From Neisseriaceae bacterium HSC-16F19 (lineage in GTDB: Bacteria > Pseudomonadota > Gammaproteobacteria > Burkholderiales > Neisseriaceae): a stretch of DNA of 64,000 nt. Positions 33,670 to 42,644 of this stretch are shown here, piece after piece. Within the stretch, counting starts at the first letter, position 1. Each line of letters begins with the position of its first letter. A program made the translations under genes and the position numbers. The notes beneath the pieces were generated by a model, which saw only the letters and a list, made by a program, of their open reading frames with translations, was not told where the DNA came from and searched no databases. Where the stretch lies: positions 124,001-188,000 of the forward strand of contig NZ_JALJZY010000001.1 of the NCBI RefSeq assembly GCF_024171525.1, in the 5' to 3' direction.

Positions 33670-35205
33670 TTAAGCAGGCACTATCCCCAAACGCAAAGCC
33701 TGTGCGTATTTGAACGCGACAAACTGATCTTTAAGCTGCGAGAGCTCGGCCAGATTGTCGGCCTCATCCTGCAAAGCCTCGCCGTTGCGTATCATCACCT
33801 GATTCAGATTCTGCAAAATGCCCCACACATACTGCGTCCATTGAGCCTGCGGAATGCCGCGGGCGTGAGCGAGCAGAAACAGTTGCTCCATGCGCCAGAA
33901 GGTGTAGGCACCGCCGGTGACGGGGCTGGCCAGATGCACGATGGGGTTGTGGTGGGTGCTGCTGCGCTCCAGCAGTTCCAGATTGAGTTTCTGTGTGCTT
34001 TCCGTAACCGCCGCAATGGTGTCTTCATCCTGCACCAATGCCAGCTCTTCCAAGCTCGCCAACAGGGCAATCAGATTGGTGAGTTGGGCAAAATTAACCT
34101 TACCCGCCAGCTGCACCATCAAATCGCCCACATTGTGGCGTTCGTAATCCTGCAAAATATCCAGCAGCGGATCCAACAGTTCCGCCGACAGCTGGATGGT
34201 GCGGTGGCGGGTAATCTGATAGCTGATGTCGGCACGCGGTTTGAGCAGCAATACGGTGAGCTTGGCCCATTCGCGGCGCAGCTCTTCTTCGTTGAGCAGA
34301 TAACGGCCCTTAATCCAAAAATCGCTGCGGAACTGGGTATTGAGCAGGAAATCCTTAATCGTCTGCCGCAGCGACGGATTTTGCGTCTCTTCCATCAGGC
34401 GGCGCTGTTCGTCGTCATACAGGCATTCGGCAAAATCCTCCAGATATCTGGCCGAGCAGGCAAAACTGAGCTTGGCTTCGGAAAGGCTTTTTTCGATGTC
34501 GGCAAAATACATGGGCTGCCAGTCCTGGTTCAGATATTCGTGCGCCAGATAATTGCGGTCTTGCTGCGCCAGTTTCTGCGTGCGGTTGAGAATATCGGGC
34601 GCATTTTGCAGCAGCACATGGCTGTGGCTGAGCACGGTTTCCGTCTGTGCAATGGCATTGGCGGTGTTTTCTTCCTGGCTGTGCACGGTGGAAGAGTATT
34701 TGTTGTACTGCAAGAGCAGATGGCGCATGGGCGCATGGGCCGACCAGCCGGGCAAGGTGTTGTAGCTCACATAGAGCACGCCGCCGAGTTTGAGCTTGCG
34801 GCGCACAAAATCCACAATAATGCGGCGGTTGTCTTCGGAAATCCACGACCAGATGCCGTGCAGGCCGATAAAGTCGAATTCGGGCAAATCGTCGCGGCGG
34901 CAGAATTCGTTAAAGCCCTGGTCGGCAATCAAAAGTTTTTCCGGGTCGGCCTTGTCGGCCAGATTTTGCGCAAACAGCGCGTGGGCGGGATTGAAATCGG
35001 TGGCATACCAGCGGGCGCGCCCGGCGGCGGCATGCACATTGAGGGACACACCCTGGCCGAAACCCAGCTCGCAGGCATTGACCACCTTGGGCACCGGCAG
35101 ACGCGCCATCAGAAACGGAATAATCATCTGCCGCGGATTGAGATTGGGGTAATAACCGTGGGTGTAGGTGACATTATTCACATAACCTTCGGACCAGCTC
35201 GACAT
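33670..35205 (-). CDS. Class I SAM methyltransferase with PKMT-type regulatory domain
   Basis: 511 residues. The N-terminal half is a SAM methyltransferase fold: ACELGFGQGVSL near residue 45 as motif I, ATDFNP as motif II, and FDFIGLHGIWSWI. The C-terminal half resembles the methyltransferase regulatory domain (PF10119) found with putative protein-lysine methyltransferases. The substrate is unknown. It lies in the same direction as, and 71 bases downstream of, the RnfD/VCBS fusion gene, with an uptake sequence between them; a functional link is possible but unproven. Confidence 0.75.
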   Translation of the reverse strand: MSSWSEGYVNNVTYTHGYYPNLNPRQMIIPFLMARLPVPKVVNACELGFGQGVSLNVHAAAGRARWYATDFNPAHALFAQNLADKADPEKLLIADQGFNEFCRRDDLPEFDFIGLHGIWSWISEDNRRIIVDFVRRKLKLGGVLYVSYNTLPGWSAHAPMRHLLLQYNKYSSTVHSQEENTANAIAQTETVLSHSHVLLQNAPDILNRTQKLAQQDRNYLAHEYLNQDWQPMYFADIEKSLSEAKLSFACSARYLEDFAECLYDDEQRRLMEETQNPSLRQTIKDFLLNTQFRSDFWIKGRYLLNEEELRREWAKLTVLLLKPRADISYQITRHRTIQLSAELLDPLLDILQDYERHNVGDLMVQLAGKVNFAQLTNLIALLASLEELALVQDEDTIAAVTESTQKLNLELLERSSTHHNPIVHLASPVTGGAYTFWRMEQLFLLAHARGIPQAQWTQYVWGILQNLNQVMIRNGEALQDEADNLAELSQLKDQFVAFKYAQALRLGIVPA

Positions 35206-35276
35206 GTATTGCTCCTTTGTTTAATGTGGTTTCAGGCTGCCTGAAAACCATTCAATTCAAACCGCGACAGCATACG

Positions 35277-37964
35277 CTATTTTTGTACCACGCGGTGATA
35301 TTGGCGCGTATTCAGGGTAAGCGTTTCGGCCATATCATCACGCCCGCACCAGCGGATATGTAAAGTCACCTCACCCGCCGGATGTGTGCCCAAACCGAAC
35401 AGCAAGCGCTTGTCGCTTTGCGCCGCCAGGCCGTTATTGGCATAGACTTCGCGGTATTGGCTTTGGCCGTCCACATGCAGCGCCACTTTGCTGGCCAAGG
35501 CATCGCGGTTACAGCTTGTGCCGTTGCCCACCAATTGCAGGCCAATCCAATTGGCATCCGCACTGTCGTTGCGGAACAAGCCCGGCGCGGCGGTCATATG
35601 GGTGGTCATCACATCCAAATCGCCGTCATTGTCCCAATCGGCCAGCGCCACGCCGCGTGCCGTGCCTGTGTCCGTCCAGCCCACTTGTTCGGCAATATCC
35701 ATAAAATAGCCGCCGCGGTTCCAATACACGCGCCGCAATTCCTTGCCGAAAATACAGCGCCCGCGCACATCCGCCCAGCGGTCGGCATAGCCGTGCACAT
35801 CCGGGTTGGTGAGCGCAATCTGCGCATTCCAATACCAATAATCGGGGCAGACGGCTTGGGCCTTATCATAAGCATCATCGGCCATGCCGTTCATCTGCAA
35901 CATATCCAAGCGCCCGTCGCGGTCCATATCGCCAAAGGCCGCGCCCCAGCCGAAACGCCGCTCGTTCAGGGCATTGCGTTTGCTGGCTTCGTCTTTAAGC
36001 ATGGTCGGCGCGGCTTCGCCTTTGGCGCTGTGATTCATCCACAACAAACTGCCTTCGGCCTGCAATTTGTGGTGCACATTGCTGACATGAATATCGGGGC
36101 GGCCGTTATTGTCCAAATCGCCGAAGGTGGCGTTCATGCCTTTATAGGTATCGCGGCCGATGCTGCCTGAAAGCCTGCCGCGTATGGCCTGCAAACGCTG
36201 GCCGCCTTGGTTGATATACAGTTCGTCGGGGCCGAAATCGTTGGCGATATACACATCCGGCCAGCCGTCATCGTTCAAATCGCCGGTGGCCATGGCCATG
36301 GTCCAGCGTTTGCCTTGCAAACCGATGTCTTCAAAAGCAAAACGCCCGCCGCCCAGATTGCGGAAAAACCAGTTTTCATCGGCATTGTCAGCATTGTGCC
36401 AACTGCGGTGCATCACATTAAACATGCGCCGGTCGCCCTCGTATTCGGCTTCAGGCAGCCTGAAAATCGAATACGGCAGGGGCGCGTCATAACCGGGCAG
36501 ATGCGTTTGCATGACATTGCCCACCAGCACATCCAAACGCCCGTCTTGGTCGAAATCGAACACATTGGTGGCGGTGCTGATTTGGTAGCGGTTTAAACCC
36601 GCCTCTTCGCTCACATCGGTAAATCCCAGCGTGCCGGTTTCCGCCAACTCATTGCGCAACAAGCGCCCTTTGCCAAAACCGATGCCGAGCAGCAAATCCT
36701 GGTCGCCGTCGTTGTCCATATCGAAAAACGTTGCCGCGGCCACCAAGCCGTGTATTTCAGGCAGCCTGCGGTGATGGTCCAAGAGCGGTATATCGAAGCG
36801 CACAAAACGAAAATCACCTTGGTTGAGATACAGCTGCGCGCGCTCGTGCTCACTTTTTAAAGGCTGGGTGAGAAACACATCCGGCAGACCGTCATTGTTC
36901 ACATCCGCCACCGCCACCGCATCGCCGATGGACAACAGCCATTTGGCCACATGCTGCATGCGCGCATCGGTGCGTTCCCAAACATCGCCTTGCCCGCCCG
37001 TTAAACCGCTGTGTTCGGCAGGTATGCGCACCAATTGAAACGGCGGCGTTTCCGTATGATAGGCATGGGTGAAACGGTAAGCGCCCCAACCTGCCCCGCC
37101 GATGGCGGCAACCAGCAGCACGGCGCGGCTTTGCTGCCGCAACACCTGCCGCCACGGCGTTTGCCATTGGCGCAGCAACAGCCACAACCAGCGCAAAGTG
37201 GCGTAGGCAAAAAAGGCGTAGAACAAGGTGGAAAACTGCTGCCAGCGGTGCAAGAGCAAATCCACCGCCACGATAAACAGCGCCATGCCCACCTGCCCTT
37301 TTTTGGAATCCGGCGAGGTGGGCGGGTCGGTGAGCATAAAGAAGGTAAACAGGTAAAACGCCGGTGAGGAAAACGCGCCCAAGAATAAGGTTTCCGGCGG
37401 CAGATGGTGTTGCAGCACCCACGCACGCAAGGCCAGCCCCAGCGCGTAAAACGCGAGAAAGGACACAATCAGCGCACTGCGGCGGATATTCAGGGCAAAC
37501 AGCATCAGCGCGGCGGTGACCACAAAAAACGCCGTCACCCCCGAGCCGCCCCATTGATAAGCGGGCGCGGGGGTAATCATGCCGTCACTCAAGGTGAGCG
37601 CGGCCATCACGCCAAACAAGCCCGGGTTATAGACATGACGGCCATTCACCGTAAACAGATATTTGCTGGCAATGGCAAAAAAGCCCGGCAGCAGCGCAAA
37701 CCACCAGCCGTGGGCGTAATTGGTGAGAATGGACAGCCCCAGGCCGGTAATCAGCGCGCTTAGCGGGAACAGCCAGGTACGCCCGCGCAAAGCGTAATTA
37801 AGCGCCATATCCAGCGTGGCGCACACCGCGAGCATCACCCCCACTTGCAGCGGCGAGCGGTTAAAACCCCAAAACACCATGCCGCACAACACAAAGGTGG
37901 CCAGCAGCGCAAACACCTTCAGGCGCGGGTCGTTTTTGCCGGGGAAACGTTGCCAGGTCGTCAT
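35277..37964 (-). CDS. RnfD/NqrB-like membrane domain fused to VCBS repeats and an ASPIC/UnbV domain
   Basis: 895 residues. Residues ~15-300 hold about nine membrane segments with RnfD/NqrB features: SKYLFTVNGRHVYNPGLFG near residue 100 and FFMLTDPPTSP near 208. A Ser-Gly-Val-Thr at 141-144 resembles, but is not, the SGAT flavinylation motif. After residue ~310 come seven calcium-binding VCBS/FG-GAP motifs (such as DVNNDGLPD, DFDQDGRLD, DMDRDGRLD), presumably periplasmic, and a C-terminal ASPIC/UnbV domain. ATG 37964 gives the natural N-terminus. The function is unknown; redox plus binding in the envelope is inference. Confidence 0.8.
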   Translation of the reverse strand: MTTWQRFPGKNDPRLKVFALLATFVLCGMVFWGFNRSPLQVGVMLAVCATLDMALNYALRGRTWLFPLSALITGLGLSILTNYAHGWWFALLPGFFAIASKYLFTVNGRHVYNPGLFGVMAALTLSDGMITPAPAYQWGGSGVTAFFVVTAALMLFALNIRRSALIVSFLAFYALGLALRAWVLQHHLPPETLFLGAFSSPAFYLFTFFMLTDPPTSPDSKKGQVGMALFIVAVDLLLHRWQQFSTLFYAFFAYATLRWLWLLLRQWQTPWRQVLRQQSRAVLLVAAIGGAGWGAYRFTHAYHTETPPFQLVRIPAEHSGLTGGQGDVWERTDARMQHVAKWLLSIGDAVAVADVNNDGLPDVFLTQPLKSEHERAQLYLNQGDFRFVRFDIPLLDHHRRLPEIHGLVAAATFFDMDNDGDQDLLLGIGFGKGRLLRNELAETGTLGFTDVSEEAGLNRYQISTATNVFDFDQDGRLDVLVGNVMQTHLPGYDAPLPYSIFRLPEAEYEGDRRMFNVMHRSWHNADNADENWFFRNLGGGRFAFEDIGLQGKRWTMAMATGDLNDDGWPDVYIANDFGPDELYINQGGQRLQAIRGRLSGSIGRDTYKGMNATFGDLDNNGRPDIHVSNVHHKLQAEGSLLWMNHSAKGEAAPTMLKDEASKRNALNERRFGWGAAFGDMDRDGRLDMLQMNGMADDAYDKAQAVCPDYWYWNAQIALTNPDVHGYADRWADVRGRCIFGKELRRVYWNRGGYFMDIAEQVGWTDTGTARGVALADWDNDGDLDVMTTHMTAAPGLFRNDSADANWIGLQLVGNGTSCNRDALASKVALHVDGQSQYREVYANNGLAAQSDKRLLFGLGTHPAGEVTLHIRWCGRDDMAETLTLNTRQYHRVVQK

Positions 37965-38026
37965 CTCAGCCTCTTTCAGGCAGCCGCCAGTGCGTGTATC
38001 GCGGTGCTGTCTGCTTCCTATAAATA

Positions 38027-38206
38027 ATACCAATTCAGAAAAATAAGCTAACAAGGCGGCGAAAAGCCGCGAGTGTAGCAAAGTCCCGCGGGAGAGACAG
38101 TACAGGTAGTACGGAACAGATTTTGTTGCCGCTTTAGCGGCTTACTGAATCGTTCTCTTTGAGCCTTGCGAGACAAGACAGTTAGATTATTTTTATGGAT
38201 TGGTAT
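38027..38206. mobile_element. Correia-related miniature element, long form, with a different terminal repeat
   Basis: The ends are inverted repeats of about 26 bases with four mismatches, beginning ATACCAATTCAG rather than the usual TATAGTGG-type end. The core contains ACAAGGCGGCGAAAAGCCGC, GACAGTACAGGTAGTACGGAA and GAATCGTTCTCTTTGAGC. The last of these is the hallmark of the long (IHF-site) form of neisserial Correia elements. It lies between the RnfD fusion gene and glnS. Confidence 0.75.
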
Positions 38207-38207
38207 A

Positions 38208-38241
38208 AAAGGCTGCCTGAAACCCGTTCAGGCAGCCTGAT
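38208..38241. terminator. Uptake-sequence hairpin after glnS
   Basis: Forward copy at 38210-38221 and reverse copy at 38227-38238, directly after the glnS stop on its strand. Confidence 0.7.
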
Positions 38242-38247
38242 TCTCTG

Positions 38248-39930
38248 TTATTCCGCTTTTTGCCAAGTGTCTTTTAAAGCAACCGTGCGGTTAAACAAGG
38301 GGTCGTCCGGCTTGTGCTCGTAGCGGTCGGTGACAAAATAACCCAAACGCTCAAACTGATAACGCGTTTCCGGTGCCAAAGTCGCTGCCACGGGCTCGAC
38401 CCAAGCGTCGATTTGGGTCATGGAGTCGGGATTGAGAAACTCGGTGAAATCGCGGTACTGGCCGTCGTCACCGCGTACGGCATCGGGGCGCGGCACGGTA
38501 AACAGGCGGTCGTAGAGGCGCACGGTGGCGGCCACGGCGTGTTCGGCAGAGAGCCAGTGGATCACGCCTTTCACTTTGCGGCCTTCCGGTTTTTTGCCCA
38601 GGGTGTCGTGGTCTATGCTGCATTTGAGCAGCACCACGCGGCCGCTGCTGTCGGTGACCGCTTCTTCGCATTTGATGACATAGCTATAACGCAGGCGCAC
38701 TTCGCCGCCCACGGTCAGGCGTTGCCAGCCCGGCGGCGGGTTGAGGGAGAAGTCGTCGGCCTCGATATACAGGGTCTTGCTGATGGGCACTTCGCGCTCG
38801 CCAAACTCGGGGTGGTTGGGGTGATAAGGCGCGCTGCGGCTTTGTGTGAGCGCTTCATCGTAGTTCACCAGTTCCACTTTAATCGGATTGAGCACCGCCA
38901 TCATGCGCGGGGCGGAATCTTCCAGTTCTTCGCGGATGGCGCCTTCGAGCACGCTCATATCGACCACGTTTTCGGATTTGGAAATGCCCACCCGTTTGGC
39001 AAACAGGCGCAAGCCTTCCGGGGTGTAGCCGCGGCGGCGCATACCGGAAATGGTGGGCATGCGCGGGTCGTCCCAGCCTTGCACATGGCCTTCGCTCACC
39101 AACTGGTTGAGTTTGCGTTTGGAGGTGATGGAGTACAGCAGTTCCAGGCGCGAAAACTCGTATTGGCGCGGGTGGTTGTCGATGGGAATATTGTCCAGCA
39201 CCCAATCGTAGAGCGGACGGTGGGCTTCAAATTCCAGCGTGCACAGGGAATGGGTCACATGCTCGATGGCATCCGAAATGGCATGGGTGTAATCGTACAT
39301 GGGGTAGATACACCATGTGTTGCCGGTATTGTGGTGGTAGGCGCGGCGGATGCGGTAAATCACCGGGTCGCGCAGATTGACATTGCCGGAAGCCATGTCG
39401 ATTTTCAGGCGCAGGGTCTTACTGCCGTCGGGGAACTCGCCGTCTTTCATGCGCATAAAGAGGTCGAGGTTTTCCTCGATGCTGCGCTCGCGGTAGGGGC
39501 TGTTTTTGCCCGGCTCGGTGAGCGTGCCGCGGTATTCGCGCATTTCTTCGGCGCTCAAATCATCCACATAGGCTTTGCCGTCTTTAATCAGACCCACGGC
39601 ATAATCGAACAGCTGGTCGAAATAATCCGAGGCATAACGCGGCTCGCCCGCCCAGTCGAAACCCAGCCAATGCACGTCTTCTTTAATCGAATCCACATAT
39701 TCCTGGTTTTCTTTTTCCGGATTGGTGTCGTCAAAGCGCAGATTGCACAAGCCGTCATACACATAGGCCAGGCCGAAATTGAGGCAGATGGACTTGGCGT
39801 GACCGATGTGCAGATAGCCGTTGGGTTCGGGCGGGAAGCGGGTTTGGATGGCGGTATGCTTGCCGCTGGCCAAATCTTCGTCGATGATGGTACGGATAAA
39901 GTGGTTGTCGGCAAATTGTTCTTTATTCAT
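38248..39930 (-). CDS. glnS: Glutaminyl-tRNA synthetase
   Basis: Charges tRNA-Gln. 560 residues. The class I HIGH motif is in PPEPNGYLHIGHAKS near residue 30, and the KMSKS-equivalent loop is in SITSKRKLNQLV near 265. The C-terminal anticodon-binding beta-barrels are present at normal length. ATG at 39930 is chosen because it is the usual start (MNKEQF); the frame extends six codons further. An uptake sequence and a TATAAT-like -10 (plus 40000-40005) lie upstream. Confidence 0.94.
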   Translation of the reverse strand: MNKEQFADNHFIRTIIDEDLASGKHTAIQTRFPPEPNGYLHIGHAKSICLNFGLAYVYDGLCNLRFDDTNPEKENQEYVDSIKEDVHWLGFDWAGEPRYASDYFDQLFDYAVGLIKDGKAYVDDLSAEEMREYRGTLTEPGKNSPYRERSIEENLDLFMRMKDGEFPDGSKTLRLKIDMASGNVNLRDPVIYRIRRAYHHNTGNTWCIYPMYDYTHAISDAIEHVTHSLCTLEFEAHRPLYDWVLDNIPIDNHPRQYEFSRLELLYSITSKRKLNQLVSEGHVQGWDDPRMPTISGMRRRGYTPEGLRLFAKRVGISKSENVVDMSVLEGAIREELEDSAPRMMAVLNPIKVELVNYDEALTQSRSAPYHPNHPEFGEREVPISKTLYIEADDFSLNPPPGWQRLTVGGEVRLRYSYVIKCEEAVTDSSGRVVLLKCSIDHDTLGKKPEGRKVKGVIHWLSAEHAVAATVRLYDRLFTVPRPDAVRGDDGQYRDFTEFLNPDSMTQIDAWVEPVAATLAPETRYQFERLGYFVTDRYEHKPDDPLFNRTVALKDTWQKAE

Positions 39931-40027
39931 GGTTTTAATGCAATTCAAATGATTTTAGGGCTGCCTGAAAGGCAGACAGCATGCACAAGACTGCGGCAGA
40001 TTATACGCTACATTATTGCAATGCAAC

Positions 40028-40057
40028 ACAGCCCCCGACACCGGTGTCGGGGGCTGT
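40028..40057. terminator. Perfect 30-bp palindrome after the amino-acid-binding lipoprotein gene
   Basis: ACAGCCCCCGACACC and its exact reverse complement meet at a central point. A very strong GC-rich hairpin just past the stop at 40071 on the minus strand. Confidence 0.75.
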
Positions 40058-40070
40058 GGATTAAACACGA

Positions 40071-40895
40071 TTACTGTTTGGAACCGCTAAACCATTTGCT
40101 GTAGATTTTCTCGTAAGTGCCGTCGGCCTTGATGGCGGCAATACCGCTGTTGAGCTTGGGCAGCAAATCGTCGCCGCGGTCTTTCTTCACTGCAAAGCCG
40201 TAGAATTCTTTTTCAAATTCCGGGTCCACAAAGGTAATCAGCTTGGCATCGGGGTTGTTGTTGGCGAAGTTTTCCACCACGCCGTTGTCACCCACGGATG
40301 CGTCCACACCGCCGCTGAGCAGCTCTTTGAGCGCCAGGGGCATGGTTTCGAAGCGTTTGATTTCCTTGCTGTCGTTGCCTTGCAGTTTTTGCATCGCCAA
40401 ATCGCCGGTGGTGCCGTTTTGTACCGATACGCGGCGCTCTTTCAAATCGGCATACGATTTGATGGTATCGGCATTTTGTTCGGTCACGGCAATCATCTGC
40501 GTGGCTTCAAAATAAGGGTCGGTGAAATCCATGCTTTGTTTGCGCTCTTCGGTGATGGTCACGCTGGAAGACACGATGTCGGCATCGTCCTTACCCAAAG
40601 TAGCGAAAATGCCTTCCCACGGGGTGTTGACGAATTTGAAGCGGATGCCTTCTTTTTCACCTACGGCTTCCAGTACTTCGCGTGAGAAGCCGACTACCTG
40701 GCCGCCGTCTTCAAATTCAAACGGGGCGTAAGTGGCATCGGTGGCCACCACATATTCTTTGGCGGGCGCATCGCCGCCGCCGGCAGAAGATGCGGGCGCG
40801 GGCGCGCTGCTGCTGCCGCTGTTACCGCCGCCGCAGGCAGCCAAAGACAAAGAGGCCGCAGCCACCAAAGACCAAAGTGCTTTTTTACTGAACAT
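40071..40895 (-). CDS. Polar amino-acid ABC transporter substrate-binding lipoprotein
   Basis: 274 residues with a lipoprotein signal (lipobox LAAC at about residue 21) and a Gly/Ser/Ala/Pro linker, then a type II periplasmic binding fold. The segments FEFEDGGQVVGFSREVLEAV, FTDPYFEATQMIAV and VSVQNGTTGDLAM are typical of the HisJ/ArtJ family. The ligand (basic amino acid, glutamine or cystine) cannot be told from sequence. AGGAG before ATG 40895 supports the start. No permease or ATPase gene is adjacent. Confidence 0.85.
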   Translation of the reverse strand: MFSKKALWSLVAAASLSLAACGGGNSGSSSAPAPASSAGGGDAPAKEYVVATDATYAPFEFEDGGQVVGFSREVLEAVGEKEGIRFKFVNTPWEGIFATLGKDDADIVSSSVTITEERKQSMDFTDPYFEATQMIAVTEQNADTIKSYADLKERRVSVQNGTTGDLAMQKLQGNDSKEIKRFETMPLALKELLSGGVDASVGDNGVVENFANNNPDAKLITFVDPEFEKEFYGFAVKKDRGDDLLPKLNSGIAAIKADGTYEKIYSKWFSGSKQ

Positions 40896-41069
40896 GATAT
40901 TTCTCCTGAAATGCGGATTGTGTACCGGACCTGTGGTATGCACAGGCCGTAACGGTGGCAATCATACACAGGAATAAAAAAGCTGAAAACGAAAAAATGT
41001 ATCCTCAAGTCTTTTCAGGCAGCCTTATCGGCATCAATACCGCTGCCGATCTCATGTCCGCACAAACAA

Positions 41070-41093
41070 AACACCGGCACTCGGGCCGGTGTT
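41070..41093 (-). terminator. Hairpin after pbpG
   Basis: AACACCGGC and GCCGGTGTT pair across a 6-base loop; on the minus strand a T-rich stretch follows. Confidence 0.65.
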
Positions 41094-41113
41094 GTTGATA
41101 AGCCTGCTGCGGC

Positions 41114-42079
41114 TTAGAAAGTTTTGTTGCGGGTAATCATCCAGTCGAAGATGCTGCGCGCATCGTTGACGCGGGTGGCGGAAGTGGGCGAATTGAGCAG
41201 CACAATCACCAAGGGCTGGTTTTGCACCTGCGCCTGCACCACCATGGAGCGGCCGGCTTCGCGGATATAGCCGGTTTTTTGCAGGCTCACCGGCCAGGCA
41301 CCTTCGCGCACCAAGGCATTGGAATTGCGGAAGTTCTGCTCTTTGCCGTTGCTGGTATACACGGTGCCGGAATTGGCGGTGCTCAGCTGGCGGATAAGCG
41401 GATATTTGTTGGCGGCGCGCACCAAAATGCTCAAATCGTGTGCGGTGGAGACATTGCGCGGGCTCAAACCGGTGGGCTCGACAAAGGCGGAATTGCGCAT
41501 GCCCAAGCTTTGCACTTTTTGGTTCATGGCCGCTACAAAGGCGTCCATACCGCCCGGGTAGGTACGACCCAAAGCCGCGGTGGCGCGGTTTTCACTGCTC
41601 ATCAGGCTCAGGTGCAGCATTTGGCCGCGGGTCATGGTGGTGCCGATGCTCAAACGGCTGCCGGTGCCTTTGAGGCGGTCGATTTCCGCTTCGGTAATGG
41701 TAATCGGCTCATTGAGGTTTTGCCCGGCGTCCAAGACCACCATGGCGGATACCAGTTTGGAGATGGAGGCAATGGGGCGCACGCGGTGGATGTTTTTCTC
41801 ATACAGCACTTCGCCGCTGTTGGCATTCATAATGAGCGCGGACTGCGAGGTCAGCAGCGGACCGGCCACGGCGGCCTGCTGTTTCAAAGTGGCATCGGGA
41901 AATTCGGCCAGAAATTCGGCCAGGGCGTCATTGGTGCTGTCGGCCACGATATCGGCTTTCTGCTCGATAAACTGGCCCAGCACATCCAAATCGTTGGCGG
42001 CGGCAGGCAGGGAAAAGCCCAAACCGGCGGCCAGCATCCAGGCGGCGCTGCTTAAACGGGTGCGGAAGAATTCACGCAT
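41114..42079 (-). CDS. pbpG: D-alanyl-D-alanine endopeptidase (PBP7-like)
   Basis: Periplasmic low-molecular-weight penicillin-binding protein that cleaves peptidoglycan cross-links. 321 residues with a signal peptide (cut after about residue 26, PAAA-N). The catalytic motifs are all present: SxxK in IASISKLV, SxN in MSSENRA, and KTG in LQKTGYI. AAGGAG precedes the ATG at 42079. A good promoter lies at 42246-42277. Confidence 0.9.
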   Translation of the reverse strand: MREFFRTRLSSAAWMLAAGLGFSLPAAANDLDVLGQFIEQKADIVADSTNDALAEFLAEFPDATLKQQAAVAGPLLTSQSALIMNANSGEVLYEKNIHRVRPIASISKLVSAMVVLDAGQNLNEPITITEAEIDRLKGTGSRLSIGTTMTRGQMLHLSLMSSENRATAALGRTYPGGMDAFVAAMNQKVQSLGMRNSAFVEPTGLSPRNVSTAHDLSILVRAANKYPLIRQLSTANSGTVYTSNGKEQNFRNSNALVREGAWPVSLQKTGYIREAGRSMVVQAQVQNQPLVIVLLNSPTSATRVNDARSIFDWMITRNKTF

Positions 42080-42245
42080 ATGAAGATACTCCTTGTTACC
42101 AAAAGAGGATGCCGCCCACAGGCAGCACCTTCTTGAAATACAGCGGCAGCACGAGGTATACAAGTGGCCGCAGAATCCGTTTTTCACACAGGAAATTTGT
42201 TAAGCAAATCAAATGCCAACACTGCAAAAATCCGGCAAGGCCGCG

Positions 42246-42277
42246 ATTATATACTGAAAAAGTGTTTTTCTTGTCAA
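42246..42277 (-). promoter_or_regulatory. Sigma-70-type promoter for pbpG
   Basis: On the minus strand TTGACA (plus 42272-42277) is followed by TATATAAT (ending near plus 42246), with 18-20 bases between depending on the -10 chosen. It lies about 170 bases upstream of the start codon. Confidence 0.55.
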
Positions 42278-42335
42278 GCTTATGCTTGAATTTACACAAC
42301 TTATGCCCATTTCGGCCACAGTTTTAGAGTAACAC

Positions 42336-42543
42336 TATAGTCAAATAACACAGAACGAGACAAGGCAGTAAAAAAGCCGCGAGCGCAGCGAAGTCCCGCG
42401 GGAAAAACAGTACAGATAGTACAGAGCTGATTTTGTTGCCGCTTTAGCGGCTTACAAAAATCGCTCTCCTTGAGCCTGACGCGACCGTAGGAAGTCCCTG
42501 TGGGACAGCAACGCCGTATCGTTCTTAATTTTAAATGACTATA
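42336..42543. mobile_element. Correia-like miniature element, long form, upstream of clpX
   Basis: Ends TAGTCAAATAA and TTTAAATGACTA, flanked by TA on both sides (42336-42337 and 42542-42543). The core has ACAAGGCAG, AGCCGCGAGCGCAGCGAAG, ACAGTACAGATAGTACAG, AATCGCTCTCCTTGAGCC and CAACGCCGTATCG. At about 208 bp it is longer than the usual long form and contains an extra small hairpin (GTCCC-TGT-GGGAC). It ends about 100 bases before the clpX start and may affect its transcription. Confidence 0.8.
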
Positions 42544-42644
42544 CCGATTTGAAAAGCCGTGCGTCTGTCTATATACTGGCGCCCGTTCTTTTGGGCGCTG
42601 CCGTTTCAGGCAGCCGCCAAACCCCACACCCAGCAGCAGGATAT

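Noticed and set aside
38314..40104. Long plus-strand frame opposite glnS
   Set aside because: A shadow of the GC-rich glnS coding strand; composition and lack of motifs show it is not a gene.
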